This document shows, piece by piece, positions 41,492-53,200 of a DNA stretch of 64,000 nt (positions within the stretch are counted from its first letter, which is position 1; each line of letters opens with the position of its first letter). The stretch is from Fulvia fulva. Lineage: Eukaryota; Ascomycota; Dothideomycetes; Mycosphaerellales; Mycosphaerellaceae. A model generated the notes under the pieces. The model was given only the letters and a program-made list of their open reading frames with translations, had not been told where the DNA came from and searched no databases. The translations under genes were made by a program, and so were the position numbers. The stretch spans positions 3,472,001 through 3,536,000 of the forward strand of contig NC_063013.1 of assembly GCF_020509005.1 (NCBI RefSeq). Direction: 5' to 3'.

Positions 41492-42061
41492 ATGCCGACA
41501 CAAAGACCGTTTCTGGGCAACTTCCTTGCGGCGTTCCGGGTACATTCACAGCCACTCTCCAAGTCCACACCCTCCATATCCACATCCGCCGCAGCAGCAT
41601 CGTCCGCGACGATATGGACGGCGACGCCACAGCAGCCTCAAAAGGCATCTTCTCCAGGTCCTGAGACGACCGCGACAAGTCCGAAGCCTATAAACGTGAA
41701 GAGCAACCCGTATGCACAGACAGCGACAGCAGCACAAGAGCGACAGCTTGTATCCTCCCTTTCACCCTTACAACACAACGTCAGCCCTGCAACACATCTC
41801 CCTCGATCTCCGCCCTCACCCGGACCAGTATATGGACCGCAGAACAAGCCACAACCAAACTATCCCTCGGCGCAAGACGTTCGACGGTCTCGCAGAGGAA
41901 GCGACAGCAGCTCAGAAGGATTCCGAGAGGTACGAGGTGCTGGTGAAAAGTGGTTCATTGGTGGCCTGACTGCCAACGGGGACGAGAGGTACTACAAACT
42001 CAGTATGGTGAAAAGAGATAAGAGCCTGGATCGAATATCGACCGATCAGATGAGCCTATGA
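41492..42061 (+). CDS. Small unknown fungal protein with C-terminal WFIGG-LTANGDERYYKL motif (189 aa)
   Basis: Single exon, ATG 41492 (MPTQRPFLGNFLAAFRVHSQ). The middle is low-complexity Ser/Pro/Ala/Thr. The C-terminal 60 residues look structured and constrained: RRGSDSSSEGFREVRGAGEKWFIGGLTANGDERYYKLSMVKR, then SLDRISTDQMSL. The SEGFRE..GEKW(F/Y)IGG arrangement is one I associate with uncharacterised proteins conserved among filamentous ascomycetes. Function unknown. Confidence 0.7.
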   Translation: MPTQRPFLGNFLAAFRVHSQPLSKSTPSISTSAAAASSATIWTATPQQPQKASSPGPETTATSPKPINVKSNPYAQTATAAQERQLVSSLSPLQHNVSPATHLPRSPPSPGPVYGPQNKPQPNYPSAQDVRRSRRGSDSSSEGFREVRGAGEKWFIGGLTANGDERYYKLSMVKRDKSLDRISTDQMSL

Positions 42062-43650
42062 ACGTTTTATGACTGCATGATTACTGCATGGCGTTTGGAG
42101 GAGCATAGACAATCGACTTGGGAGCGGGCATCGCTCGGAACAAGAACACCTTGGGGGAAAGAAACAAGGAACAGTGACTGAGAGGTGATTTTGGCTGAAG
42201 TGTACATTTTGCACAGAATCATGACGCAGGAAGCTACAAGCCTTTCTGCGCTTATGATAACTGCCGGACAGGCGAGCATAGCCCACGAATGGGATTGTGA
42301 CGAACCAGGATTCGTTGCAGCTTTACTGTTTCTCCACAACGACCAACAACCTCAACGCCGGGGGAAAAGGCAGTAAGGTGAGTGGCGGTACATTTGCATG
42401 ATCGCGAACGTGGCCATAGAGAGCAGGTCTCCCCTCGCGCACCTGGTCACACCAACACGTGCATGAATGGAAGCTGTGCCGAATCAGTGCCCATTGCCGC
42501 TCCGAAATGCATGAGTAACGACCAGGTGATGGCTATTGAACACTGATCATGAGACTCCGAACGAGGGTAGGTACCGCTTTCCTTGTCTACAAAATCATGC
42601 AACGCCGCTGTTCTCCTGGCGCTTCAACTCCCAGCTCCAGCACCCCCTTCCTCTTTCTGACAACACGCCTTGAAGGTCGCTTTCTGTCAGGAATCGATAC
42701 CATTGCGCTGGTACCTAGCGAGGAGTTCTCTGGTCCTCGCCTATTCCCGTCCAGTAGAGTCTTGGGTTCTTGATCTCGATAACGCGGCCCCGAAATCATC
42801 AAACGATCTCTGAGACAAGGCTTAAGCCCACGAACGTGGCAGCCACACAAAGCCTCGGAAGAAGCAAGCGCGAATCCAGCACCTTCTACACCTTGTTGCG
42901 GTACGACGAACGAGCTTATCTCGCAACGAATGACAGTCTATTTACCGGATCCCGAGGCCACCCACCATCGCAACCACGAAAATGAGGCATCGCCTTCATC
43001 TCCTCTCATAAGCTCTTCGACGAAGCGAGAATCTGTGATACCATAGTCATTGCGGCCCACAGCGACCGCCACTTAGGCAACGCCACTCCCAGGCCACGTG
43101 CAGATCACGGTCCAAAGCCAGCATTTCTCAACCCACCAAGAACTACATTCGCTTGATGCATCCCAATAAGGCAGTCACGGCGCCTTCTGGAAAATCGCCC
43201 ATATCCCCTGTGATCGACTCAGTGATCGACAACGCACCTATCCGCAACGTTATTAAAGGCTTACGTCTGGTGATGATTCGGCTCGCACATCTGGCCGATC
43301 TGACCGGAGTCCCGATCGGAAAGGGCACCGAAGTAGGGGAGGGCACAGCAAGCCGAGATATCGAATGGTGGAGGAAGGTTGTGTGGGGGCGTTGTGTGAT
43401 CGACCCACCCACCGTCGCTCACGGCTGGGAAGGCAGACAAAGAGGAAGGTTGGCAGACAGCTTGCTGCCACTGAGTCTGTGAGAGCGCCACTGAGTGGCA
43501 GGTGTTACCATACTATAGGACTTCTTGTGTGATCGGCGTGTTTGGGCAGTTGGTATATAGGGGTGTGATTGCTCGAAGCAGCTGGAGATCTACAAGCGCA
43601 GCAGCAACTTCAGGTGCGGTCAGCAAGGTCAGCTTGAGAGAGGAACAGCA
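42062..43650. other. Intergenic, 1.6 kb
   Basis: Longest gap outside the repeat region. Several frames of 70-110 codons exist on both strands (for example about 43153-43482) but none carries a motif or supported splicing. A TATATA element at about 43553-43558 lies some 95 nt before the next ATG. Confidence 0.45.
43553..43558 (+). promoter_or_regulatory. TATA-like element upstream of 2EXR/F-box-like gene
   Basis: TATATA within GGTATATAGGGG, about 95 nt before ATG 43651; inferred from position only. Confidence 0.35.
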
Positions 43651-44226
43651 ATGGCCACATCGCCACTCCTATCTCTCCCTCGAGAGCTCCGGGACATGAT
43701 CACAGACAATATCATCACCGGCTCTCAACCATTCCGCATCCACAGCAACCCACAGCCCCACCTCGTCACTAGAACTCAGTCCGGCCTCGACAGCTCTTGC
43801 AAGCAATTCCAATCAGAGTACGCCAATTTGCTCCGTCGAGCAGCATTCACGCCCGGCAACAGGACTGTTGCTCCAGTCTATAACTTCGACTTTCGGGAGC
43901 TGACGGCTTTCGTCCAAGGTTTGAAGTCAAGAGAGATTGAGCGTGCGAACAGGAACAGAAACTTGATCGTCAACCTCTTCGTTCTTGATGTCAATGATCT
44001 GGATCTGGAAGGTCTGAAGCGATGGGTTAAAATCTGGGAGGTGACGGGGTGTGAAGTGTCGTATGTGGTGCAGTGGACTGCTTTCGATATGGGCCGGATG
44101 AAGGGGCTTGAGAGCGCTGTGGGGATGTATAGAGAGGGCAGGAAGATCCTAAAGGTATTGACTGGGAGAAGTGTCAAGTGCTGGAATTGGGAGGCGTATC
44201 AGGAAGAGTTAAGGGCTTGTCGGTAG
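43651..44226 (+). CDS. Small protein with F-box/2EXR-like N-terminus (191 aa)
   Basis: Single exon, ATG 43651. It opens MATSPLLSLPRELRDMITDNI, the Leu-Pro-x-Glu-(L/I)-R-x-x-I pattern that starts many fungal F-box-like and 2EXR proteins, then has TQSGLDSSCKQFQSEYANLLRRAAF, in which the usual 'll.vcrq...E' step of this group can be followed. The C-terminal half is alpha/beta with VNLFVLDVNDLDLEGLKRWVKIWE. These proteins form large, fast-evolving families in ascomycetes; partners unknown. Confidence 0.7.
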   Translation: MATSPLLSLPRELRDMITDNIITGSQPFRIHSNPQPHLVTRTQSGLDSSCKQFQSEYANLLRRAAFTPGNRTVAPVYNFDFRELTAFVQGLKSREIERANRNRNLIVNLFVLDVNDLDLEGLKRWVKIWEVTGCEVSYVVQWTAFDMGRMKGLESAVGMYREGRKILKVLTGRSVKCWNWEAYQEELRACR

Positions 44227-44669
44227 CCTCACGGAGATCTGTATGCCACAGTATACCGACGAGTAGGGTTTATCATCTGTTGAACACCACAGCTCTTTTG
44301 AGCGCTCGTGTCCCATGCTGTGTAATGCGAAATACGCTTGAAGACGGTTCACCGAAGCCCATCTTCTTCAACACAAGATCGCGGGAGTCGAGCGAGAAAT
44401 GTTGGCCCTTGAATTGAGGACGTATGTGGAGGGTTGTTGTTTACATCTGGTCTCTGATGAAAATCACCCTGAGTGTAGTTTCATCATGGCCCAACTTTCG
44501 ATCGCCTTGCATTGCCTGACAGCCACACGATGCTGTAGGGGCATTGATGTTCAGTAACTCACTTTCTGCTGACTGAGCACCTTCGAGAGGCCGCTTCCAC
44601 CCTCGAGTTTCATCTGTTCTTGGAGCTCGAAACACTTTCCACGCATTCTATTTCCTCCTTCTGCTAAAC
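44227..44669. other. Intergenic, 443 bp
   Basis: 3' flank of the F-box-like gene and promoter of the Caf17/IBA57 gene. No gene seen. Confidence 0.55.
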
Positions 44670-45839
44670 ATGTCTATACCAGCATTGAGAGCTCCATACG
44701 TATGCACACGATGTATCGCTCGCCGCACACGTCGTTCGTATAGCACAGAAACACCCACGCGAAATCCTCCGCCGCCACCGTCTTCTGGCGCATCGAAGCT
44801 CACCAACCGCCGGCTCATATCATTGCGAGGAAACGAAGCTCCCAAGTTCCTGCAAGGCTTAATAACGAATAATGTTCGTCCGGAGTCGACGAGTGGCTTC
44901 TACGCCGCCTTCTTGACCGCGCCAGGGAAAGTGCTGCATGATACATTCATATATCCTACAGCGGGCTCGAGATGGCAGAAAGACCAAGGTGGAGAAGCAG
45001 ATGAGCCAGGACTCCTTGTGGAGATCGATGCAGAGCAGGCAGATGTGCTGATGAAGCACCTGAAGAGACACAAATTGCGGAGCAAGTTCAAGCTAAGGTT
45101 GCTTGATGAAGGCGAACTGAATGTGTGGAGCCTGTGGAAAGAAGGTGAGAGGTGGACATCGCATAGCCAGCCTCAGAATAGCAATCGTGATGATGGCCAT
45201 GTCAGTCTGACAGACTGTCGCGCGCCGGGCATGGGTCAGAGGCTCATCTTGCCAGACAATACAGGCAACGCGCTGGAAGAGGTGGAAGAAGCACCACTTT
45301 CCGCATACACGATCAGACGATACCTCAGGGGCGTAGCAGAAGGCCAGAAAGAGATGCCGAGAGATGACTGTCTGCCTATGAATTGTAACATCGATATCAT
45401 GGGTGGCATTGACTTCAAGAAAGGGTGTTACCTAGGTCAGGAATTGACGATTCGGACACATCATACTGGAGTCGTGAGAAGGCGAATACTGCCGGTCGTT
45501 CTGCACGATCAAGGGAAAGAGGCTCCGGAGAAGCTGGAGTATGATCCCTCTCTGGGCATCAACGTGCCAGACTTCGTGGGTCAAGACCTCAGGAAAGATG
45601 ACGAGCGAAAGCGCAGTACGGGCAAGTTCATCGCTGGAATCGGTAACATCGGCCTAGGTATGTGCAGACTGGAGCAGATGACAGATCTTACGATATCCGG
45701 CGAGCCAAGTCCATTCACGCCTGAGGATAAGTTCACGATGCAGAGCGCAAGCGGCAAGGATTTGGGCGTGAAGCCATTTGTACCGGACTGGGTCAGAGGC
45801 GGCATCCGGGGACCGAAGATACAGAAACGAGTTGAATGA
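44670..45839 (+). CDS. IBA57: Mitochondrial Fe-S assembly protein Caf17/IBA57 (389 aa)
   Basis: Folate-dependent GcvT/YgfZ-family factor needed late in mitochondrial [4Fe-4S] cluster assembly (aconitase, lipoate synthase). Single exon, ATG 44670. A basic, hydroxylated leader (to about 30, ...RTRRSYSTETPT) fits mitochondrial import. Then LISLRGNEAPKFLQGLITNNV (family N-terminal motif), YAAFLTAPGKVLHDTFIY, and the diagnostic KKGCYLGQELTIRTHHTGVVRRR with the conserved Cys (about residue 253). The C-terminal beta-barrel region is present. Its stop codon is one base away from the stop of the convergent SDR gene, so their mRNAs must overlap. Confidence 0.93.
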   Translation: MSIPALRAPYVCTRCIARRTRRSYSTETPTRNPPPPPSSGASKLTNRRLISLRGNEAPKFLQGLITNNVRPESTSGFYAAFLTAPGKVLHDTFIYPTAGSRWQKDQGGEADEPGLLVEIDAEQADVLMKHLKRHKLRSKFKLRLLDEGELNVWSLWKEGERWTSHSQPQNSNRDDGHVSLTDCRAPGMGQRLILPDNTGNALEEVEEAPLSAYTIRRYLRGVAEGQKEMPRDDCLPMNCNIDIMGGIDFKKGCYLGQELTIRTHHTGVVRRRILPVVLHDQGKEAPEKLEYDPSLGINVPDFVGQDLRKDDERKRSTGKFIAGIGNIGLGMCRLEQMTDLTISGEPSPFTPEDKFTMQSASGKDLGVKPFVPDWVRGGIRGPKIQKRVE

Positions 45840-45840
45840 A

Positions 45841-46825
45841 TCAGAGCTTCGATTTGACAGGGCTGTCTTTCTGGCCAGCAGTCCAACCCTCGCCACCACC
45901 CAGCACCTGCGTTCCTCCGTCAAGATCAGCAGTCTGCCGCTCGCCGAGCCACTGAGGACGAGTCTTGAGCAAGCCGGCTTCGATGTCCCATGCACGACCG
46001 CCTTCAATGTAGATCGTGCCACCACTGACCTTCGAGTCTGCGAGAACTCCCACCACGATCCTGGCAACATCGTCAGGGCTGTTGGCTGGCAGCCCCGCTG
46101 CTGTCCATTGTTCCTCATTACCCTCGAACATGTGGGTCTTGGTAGCCCAAGGACAGATCGCGTTGGTACGGATCTTTGGCGATGCCTTGCTCAGAGGATC
46201 TTGCAACATCCTCATCAAACCGAGAACGCCATGTTTCGCTGGCACATATACCCACAGACCCGGGTCCTCTCGGAAGCCGCCAACACTCGACGTCAGTGTC
46301 AAGCTTCTGTCGCTTTGCTGGCTGCCTTGTCGGAGATAGACCGCTGCTATGCGAGCAAAGTAGATCGGCCCTTTCAAGTTGACATCGACGACACTTAAGC
46401 TCTTGCTGGGCTCCTCTTTGACACCCTCGAGAGAAAGCTTTGGGTCGAAGATATTGCCTTGCTCGACTATGCCTGCATTCGCCCAGGCGTGATCGATACG
46501 ACCGAAAGAGTTGAAGGCTATGTCAAACAGAGCCAAGTTGTCTCTGTATGAGGTCACATCACAATGGACGAACTTCACAGTGGCTCCATAGGTAAGTTCT
46601 TGCTCGAGCGCTCTCCCAGCATCATCTAAGACATCGCCGAAGAAAACATGTGCTCCGGCTTCATGGAGCAGACGCACTGCTGCTGCCCCAATGCCGGCGG
46701 CACCCTACATGCGGTCAGCTTCAGCTGCATTCTGCAGTACGTGAGCTTGATCTACGTACTCCTGTGAGTACCACAACCTTGTCCCGCAGGGCAGAGTTGG
46801 TAGGTGGATGGAATTGGTAAGTCAT
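45841..46825 (-). CDS. Short-chain dehydrogenase/reductase (309 aa, 2 exons)
   Basis: Exons 46760-46825 and 45841-46704; the 55-nt intron (GTACGT..ATGTAG) lies inside the cofactor motif and its removal yields VVVLTGGAAGIGAAAV. Further features: GDV after the second strand (NAD-type acidic residue), HCDVTS, ANAGIVEQG, LTSSVGG (Ser), YVPAK (Tyr and Lys) and a C-terminal GGTIYIEGGRAWDIE. Related in fold to the SDR at 17.9 kb but not a close copy. Substrate unknown; no linked pathway apparent. Confidence 0.88.
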
Positions 46826-48262
46826 GTCAACACCGATTGCCTTCACTCTTTGCCTCAAGAAATGTCTCTACATGTTCCTCAAGAGGACAACAACAACCTA
46901 CACTCAATTATACAACAAAGGCAAGACGTGTCATCAGCTTTACACCATTCGTTCGAAGAAGTTCGGCATTTGAATCTTGCAGCAAGACCCCGCGACTGAC
47001 TCCACCAGCTTATACACAGCACGGAACACGTCCCGCTGTACATTGTCTTCGCCCCCTTGCATGCTGCGATTGCTTGTTGCCGTACGGGATGCTCAGCTTG
47101 AGCTGAAGCGTGTCGATCGTTGGAAGTCTAGGCCTGAGAGTCTCATGACGATTGCACGACCTGAGCGTATACGCGCCTCAGGTCACACGGCATATCCCTT
47201 ACTACAGCTTCCCCAGACGTCTCACTGCGGACCGCTGTCAAACCTCACGGCTGGCGATCAAGCACAGACGCGGGTCTCCACCTTGATACTCTTCAGGTGC
47301 AGACGTCGAACGGATGTACTCCGGAGCATGAACGCCGTGTCGTTTTGGCACAATGCACATTCTTGGGATAATGACCCTGGCATCGGATGGCGACATAGTC
47401 ATATATCTGAAGCAATGCTGCGGCGTATGCTTCCTAGAGATCGACGACATGGCAACTCAGAACCTTTGCATGCGCAATCTGTGCTACGATCCAAAGGCCC
47501 TACACTCTCGCGTATTTGAAATGCGAGGAATGTGGCTGCTGCCGTTCATGCGATCTTCGCTGATTTATGCATTGCAGCGAGATAAGCGTGGGGGCCAGAT
47601 CGGCACATTCTGTATGCTGCCGCCCATCGCGGACGCGGCACGTGGGTATAAGCAGGCCGAATTGAGTGGTTTGCATCGTTGTGTTGTGCAGTATGTCTGC
47701 CTTGCGCTTGTTGGTGTCTGTGCTAGCAGAATGGCGTCAGTCATAGATATGGCCAATATGCTCATCAGGCTGGGAGGGATACTGGTCAGGATAAGTACTG
47801 CTGTCATTCACTTCCGCACACGGCATTGCTTTATTACAAGCTACCTAGTGCCGAGGCTGTTCGAGAAATCCGTGCCACGCGACTCCACGTGCTCGGCTGC
47901 GCCTTGGCTCAATCACGAGTCAGAGCATTCCGATTGTGGCGCAGCTTGCGGTTGATATCTAAGCGACTTCTACCAGCCAAAATGCAACACGCACACACGA
48001 CAACAACAACCACAACCACACAACAGATACCAATGGACCCGCGATAATGAGCATCAAACACTTCCAATCGCTCAGGAAGATCTGCATCATACTGCTCCCC
48101 AACAACAACACTTGACAGACACTCGGCATTTCACCTAATACCCAGCCCGGATCCTGCAGAGACCAAGCAGATACCCCGACGCTCCGCGGTTCCCACTGCT
48201 CTTAAGGTCGGCTTATCCGGCCCTTTTCGCATACCAGCGGTTCAACTTCCTCTGGAGGGACA
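46826..48262. other. Intergenic, 1.4 kb
   Basis: Between the divergent SDR gene and the Aro80-like regulator. A 200-codon ATG-initiated frame (47353-47955) is the only long one; it has no motif and an unusual Cys/Met/Leu-rich composition, so I do not call it. A long upstream region with a CA-rich repeat (47984-48026) and C/T tracts is typical of regulatory genes. Confidence 0.5.
47984..48026. repeat. CAA/CA-rich microsatellite in regulator 5' region
   Basis: Imperfect run of CAA, CA and CCACAA units (CAACACGCACACACGA then CAACAACAAC..ACACAACAG). Lies about 240 nt before ATG 48263, probably in the mRNA leader. Confidence 0.7.
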
Positions 48263-51200
48263 ATGGCGGCCAACGGATATGGGCAGCGGCAGGCCAGCGG
48301 CGGCGACTTGCAGTATCGCGCGACCTCGCAGTCTCCCCCACAGCAGGACAACAAGCCCAACAACCAGGCTGTGCATCAGCGCACATATCAGGGTAAGTGT
48401 GGAGCCATCTAGATGACTGCCTCGTGAGATAGAGTGCTCGTGCTGACCGTGCTCGTGCGACAGCATGCATACCATGTAGACAACGCAAAGTCAGATGCGA
48501 CCTGGGCTCCGTCGACAATCCCCACGATCCGCCATGCACTCGCTGCCGTCGCGAGGCCAAGGAGTGCTACTTCTCGGCCACTCGCCGCAAGAAGAAGAAT
48601 GACAGCGGCAACAACACTGGCTCTGACGCCGGGGAGGATGCCGCATACGATGCCCGCCATGCGAGAAAGCGGGTGCGAACATCAGCGCCGCCAGAGTCCG
48701 AGTATGGCACCGACGCAGTCGACGACCGACCACGCACACCAGGCGGATCCATCGCACGTTCTCAGCCTCTGCCTCGACCGCAGCCGCCCAGGCCGGTGCA
48801 CTACGACGAAGAACAGGTGAAGAAGGCCGATGAGACAGCTGCGATGATCCAGCACGCGCCTCTACACGGCGGGCATGATGCTCTGAATCTGTTATACCGC
48901 GCTGCTGTCCACCCGCGCACCGCAAGCACCACCAGTAGTCACGGCCGTCCTTCGCTGAATGCGCAGACGAGTGCTGGCCTGCCGTCAGCCTTTAGTCCGA
49001 TCATGAACAAGGTAGGCACTGGGAGCTTGAGCTATGCCAATGGCCCCATGGGCATGTTTCAAGGAGACTCATCAATCTGGAAGGTACAGACCGACGGACC
49101 CGACACCAAGAACGGAGTTACTGACAACATCAACTCCGACGGCCACAAGTCAGCTATCAGAGCATGGTCCCGCTTCAAGTTTGTCCGTGCAGGTTGGTTC
49201 ACCTCAAAGGAAGGTATTGACTACATTGTCTACTTCTACAAGCACCTTGGGCCACTCACACCAGTGGTGCTGCCCGACTTTCGCCACGCTTCCACGCATC
49301 AGAGGCTGCTCGAAGAGGAACCAATGCTTGCCGTCACTATGTTGCTGATAGCATCGCGGCACATGGATCTCGAAGGTCCTGGCTCGAACAGCAGGCCTAT
49401 GCACATTCACAACAAGCTTTGGACCTATCTCTCTGGCATGATCGATCGCGTTGTCTGGGGCCAAGAACAGTTCGGCGGAGGCTTCTGTGGTGCAGGCGCG
49501 CAGCCCTCGTGCGATGTACATCCCCTCACACGCAAGGGCCTGAGGACTCTTGGGTCAATCGAGTCTCTCATACTGCTTACCGAGTGGCATCCACGAGCTA
49601 TGCACTTTCCGCCAGATGAGGACGACGACGATCTCATGATGCCTGATCAATCCTTTCCAACACCCGCTTTCGAGGCCGAAGATGTACCTAAGGGTATTGG
49701 CGGCCATCGCATGGATGCGTGGCTCGAGCCTTGCTGGCGCAGTGACCGCATGTGCTGGATGCTACTCGGAATGGCCATGAGTCTTGCCATGGAGATTGGC
49801 GTCTTTGACTCAACCGAGTCGCACCGCCATGCTCGATCAGCAGACGGTGGCCCCCTCTCTGTCGAAGACCTCGCCGCCTATGACAAGCGCCGCAACAATG
49901 TTCGAGACCTTCTGCTGATATATGTAACTCAGACCAGTGGCAGACTGGGCCTGACATCCATGCTACCCACCTACTACAGCAAGCCTGAGGATAGTGGCCT
50001 GTTCAAGAAGCAGGTCGGTCAGCAGGACAGTGTTCAGGACATCACGCTCCATTTCTGGCTTCGTATGGCAGCGCTCATGAGGGATGGCAACCAAAAAATC
50101 TTCGCTAACAGGAACTTCACCCGCGATCTGATTCGCAATGGCACGTACAAGACCGCGCTTGACGGACTTCAGAAACCTCTCACAGAATGGCTTGAAGAGT
50201 TTCAAGACTGCAACGCCATCCCGAAGCACATGAAGAGCATCCTGACGATTGAGTACGAGTACTGTCGCGTCTACCTGAACGCCCTTGGCTTACAAGCGGT
50301 TGCTGAGCGATGCGCGAATGACCAGCCTTCGCCCCCCACTATTCTGGACCCGCCGCTGGAGATGGCACGAACCGCCTTTGCTGCTAACGGCACGAAGCAC
50401 GATGCCATTGCGCCTCATACACTCTCGAAGTGGCTCGGTGGCGATCGGCACTACCTGCAGACAGTCGGCGATGCTGCACGAAACCTGCTCAAGGTCGTCG
50501 TGGAAGATCTCTATCCTGATGGCTTCCTCAAGCATGCACCAGTCCGCACCTACTTCCGCATCATCAGCGTGGCCATCATGCTGCTCAAATCTTTTTCTAT
50601 GGGAGCAACCGAAAGCGACATCTCCGATTCGCTGTCACTGATGGACCGCACAGTTGATGCGCTGAGGACGTGCATCGTGGACGATGTACATGTCGCCAGC
50701 CGCTTTGCAGACCTCCTCGCTACCCTGACCGAGAATCTGAAGCCACGTTTGGTGCGCATCGCTGCAGACGGCCGTTCGGGTAAGAACCGACGAGTCAGTC
50801 AGCATCCCTCGATGGACGGCATCCAAGATACGAGACCAACTTCCGCACCTCAGCAGGGCTTCCTGCACAGGAGCCAGAGTCAGCAAGAGGCACAGACCTC
50901 TGCGGGTGCCATGGCTACTCAACAGCAGTGGAACAACTACAGCAACCATCAAGACGTGCCACCATCAACTGTTATGCACGGCATTTCATACGAGCCATAC
51001 GATCTGAATGGTCAGAACGGTTCATTCTCTGTTATGCCGCCGCCCCATTTCAGCACGAGCTCGCCCAGTAATGGCAATGTGCTCACTCCTGGCTACGATA
51101 GTGCCTTCCCTCACGATTTCAACAACAACCAGGATTGGTTTGCTTTGCCGCTGGATCCGATCATCGGCATGCAAGGCGCTGATGTTAATCAGACCATGTA

Positions 51201-51279
51201 TGGTCCTGATATCGGTGGGCACGACATGCTTGAGCTTCTACTCAACGGGAGTGGCAATAATGGCAACGGCTACCAGTAG
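48263..51279 (+). CDS. Zn2Cys6 transcription factor, Aro80-like (981 aa, 2 exons)
   Basis: Exons 48263-48392 and 48464-51279. The 71-nt intron (GTAAGT..CGACAG) ends just before the zinc cluster, and splicing gives QACIPCRQRKVRC...CTRCRRE..C with spacing CX2CX6CX12CX2CX6C. The 12-residue loop (DLGSVDNPHDPP) is like the Aro80 group (aromatic amino acid catabolism regulators). A basic linker follows (TRRKKKN), then the middle homology region, with EEPMLAVTMLLIASRHMDL, WGQEQFGGGFCGAG, GLRTLGSIESLILLTEWHPRAMHFPP and RMCWMLLGMAMSLAMEIGVF. The C-terminus is Gln/Asn/Ser-rich (about 720-981) and may be the activation domain. In contrast to the regulator at 24 kb, this one is complete. Target genes are not evident nearby. 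Confidence 0.88.
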
Positions 51280-51674
51280 GGGGCCATCACTTCAACCGCC
51301 CACCACATACGTTCTGCGCCGGCTCCACCTCACTCGAGTCTGCTATGAGTCACAGCGACTGCCTTCTCTCCCAGCATACTTTCCTCACGACTGCGATGAT
51401 ACCACGACCACGACTCCAATCATGACCTTGAAACTTCGACACGGGGCAAGCATCTAGTCCCACTACACCCCTTACTATGCGTTCCGACTCGGCTCTTTGC
51501 GAACAGCAGAACAATGTGCATTTCGCCGTCTGTCTGCTGCCATTCGACTGCTTGCTCTGCTTTGAGATACCCATAAGTTGACAACTTGTCTGTTTGCCTG
51601 CTGTACCTTCAATAGCCTCTGATAGCTTCTTCCAATGATTGCACATAGTAGCGTCTGTAGAACTCCTTCCTCCC
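51280..51674. other. Intergenic, 395 bp, between convergent genes
   Basis: 3' flanks of the Aro80-like gene and of the oxygenase gene; C/T- and A/C-rich. No gene seen. Confidence 0.55.
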
Positions 51675-52839
51675 TCATTTCCCTTCCTGGACGCTATACG
51701 TCGCAGCCAACCTCTCCATTAAATGATCTCTCGCCGTGACGACTTTGCCCTCCTTGATGCTACCTCCTTGCTGTGCGGCATGCTCCCGCACAACGTCACT
51801 CGGCACGGCCTCCAGTACTGCGTCGTCTAAGGGATGACAAAAGTATGCAATACTGTACCTATCCCCTCCCTTCTCCCCGACACTAGTGTCAGTATCAGTA
51901 GTTGGGAAGACTACCCGATGCTTCGTCGATTTCAACAGCCCACCAGTCCAATCCTGCATCAGATCTCCGATATTGACTAGAATCGGCAGATTCCCATCGC
52001 CCAGAGGATCAACCGGTACAGGTGCCCAATCACCCTTTGGCGTCAGAATCTCCAAGCCGGGTTGGCCAGGGAGTTGGAAGAGACATGTCAGGGAATCTGG
52101 CATACGTCAGCACAGCATTGAACGTGCCGGTCTTGGAGGAGGGGCGACATACTATAATCACTATGCGCCCCAGCCCGAATATCGACATCATCATGCAGAG
52201 CAGCGTTAAGGGCTGGATGATAAAGGAGACGAAAAATACTGCCGTGAGATTTCCCGGTTGCGACAAAATCGTGGCGAGACGTGAACCAACCTTGATCGAT
52301 GTGCAGGGCTGTGGCGAAGTGGGCGAGGAGCCGTTGGCAGAGAGTATGGCAGGCGAATTGGAAGGTTTTGATGGCTTGGATGTTGTCTTGGATTAAAGGT
52401 GGAAAGGGTTGTTCGTAAGCGCCATTGCTGTCTGGGAGGCTCATGTTGAAGGCTCTGATTGATTAGCATCGCCTATATACAAGGTAATCCTGAACACGTC
52501 CGGATGGCTTGCCTCAACTTACTCCTTCACATCAGGCCGCTGTTGCATAGCAGGATTCAATTTCTCAACGCCTTGACTAAGCCAGCCATGGTTCTTGTCG
52601 GCTTTGTTAGACGATATGGAAACGCTCTGTTTGGTATCTGTTGGTAGTGCGAAGAAGTCTTCCGAGATGGCGAAGAGCTTTGCTATCAAGTCTTTCGAAA
52701 TGCCAGCGGAGTTGTTGGCCACGAAGACGAAGCCGAAGTTGCAGGCGGCGTCAAGGAGTTGTTGTGGTGCGTTGGTGTTTGCATCGCTGATGTCGATGAC
52801 GGGGATGCTGATTGCTTCGTCTCTAATGATCGATCCCAT
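51675..52839 (-). CDS. 2-oxoglutarate/Fe(II)-dependent dioxygenase, isopenicillin-N-synthase-like fold (346 aa, 3 exons)
   Basis: Exons 52523-52839, 52153-52454 and 51675-52096, with introns that restore DVKEAFNMSLP and AHSDYNSLTCLFQ. The N-terminal DIOX_N part (ISIPVIDISD, LLDAACNFGFVFVANN) leads to the double-stranded beta-helix with the iron ligands HSD (His and Asp) and STKHRVV (distal His), and DRYSIAYF giving the RxS that binds 2-oxoglutarate. The usual HSDYG is HSDYN here. Fungal members act in secondary metabolism, thymine/uracil salvage or gibberellin-like oxidation; substrate cannot be set from sequence. Intact frame. Confidence 0.88.
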
Positions 52840-53200
52840 GTTGGATTTTTGTTTTGTCCAGGATCTTTCGTTCGCCAGCTGAAGTCGAGATAATTGCTGC
52901 TGATGTAAGCGCAGCTCGCCTATGGATCTATCTATCTCGTTGCAGGATTCAAGATCAGGAGAGGTCGTTCGTATGTCTTGTGCAGTAAATGTACACAGTA
53001 ATGCTCTACATAGCGCGTCCCTCGCGCGTGGCTTCCCTACTACGCTATGCTAAACTCCACACATTCCCAACCGCCAGCGAGAAGGTGGTATCCATCTCTA
53101 GATAGCGAGCCGCATGTGGCTGCTGCCCATGCAGATAGGTCGTCACACAGCTTTTATTGTACAGAGAGAAGAGTACTCGTCTCGGACTGCGAGATCGAGA
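52840..53200. other. Intergenic, 361 bp
   Basis: Promoter side of the oxygenase gene and 3' flank of TOM40. No gene seen. Confidence 0.55.

Noticed and set aside
43153..43482. 109-codon plus-strand frame
   Set aside because: No motif, weak start context, antisense frames of similar length overlap it.
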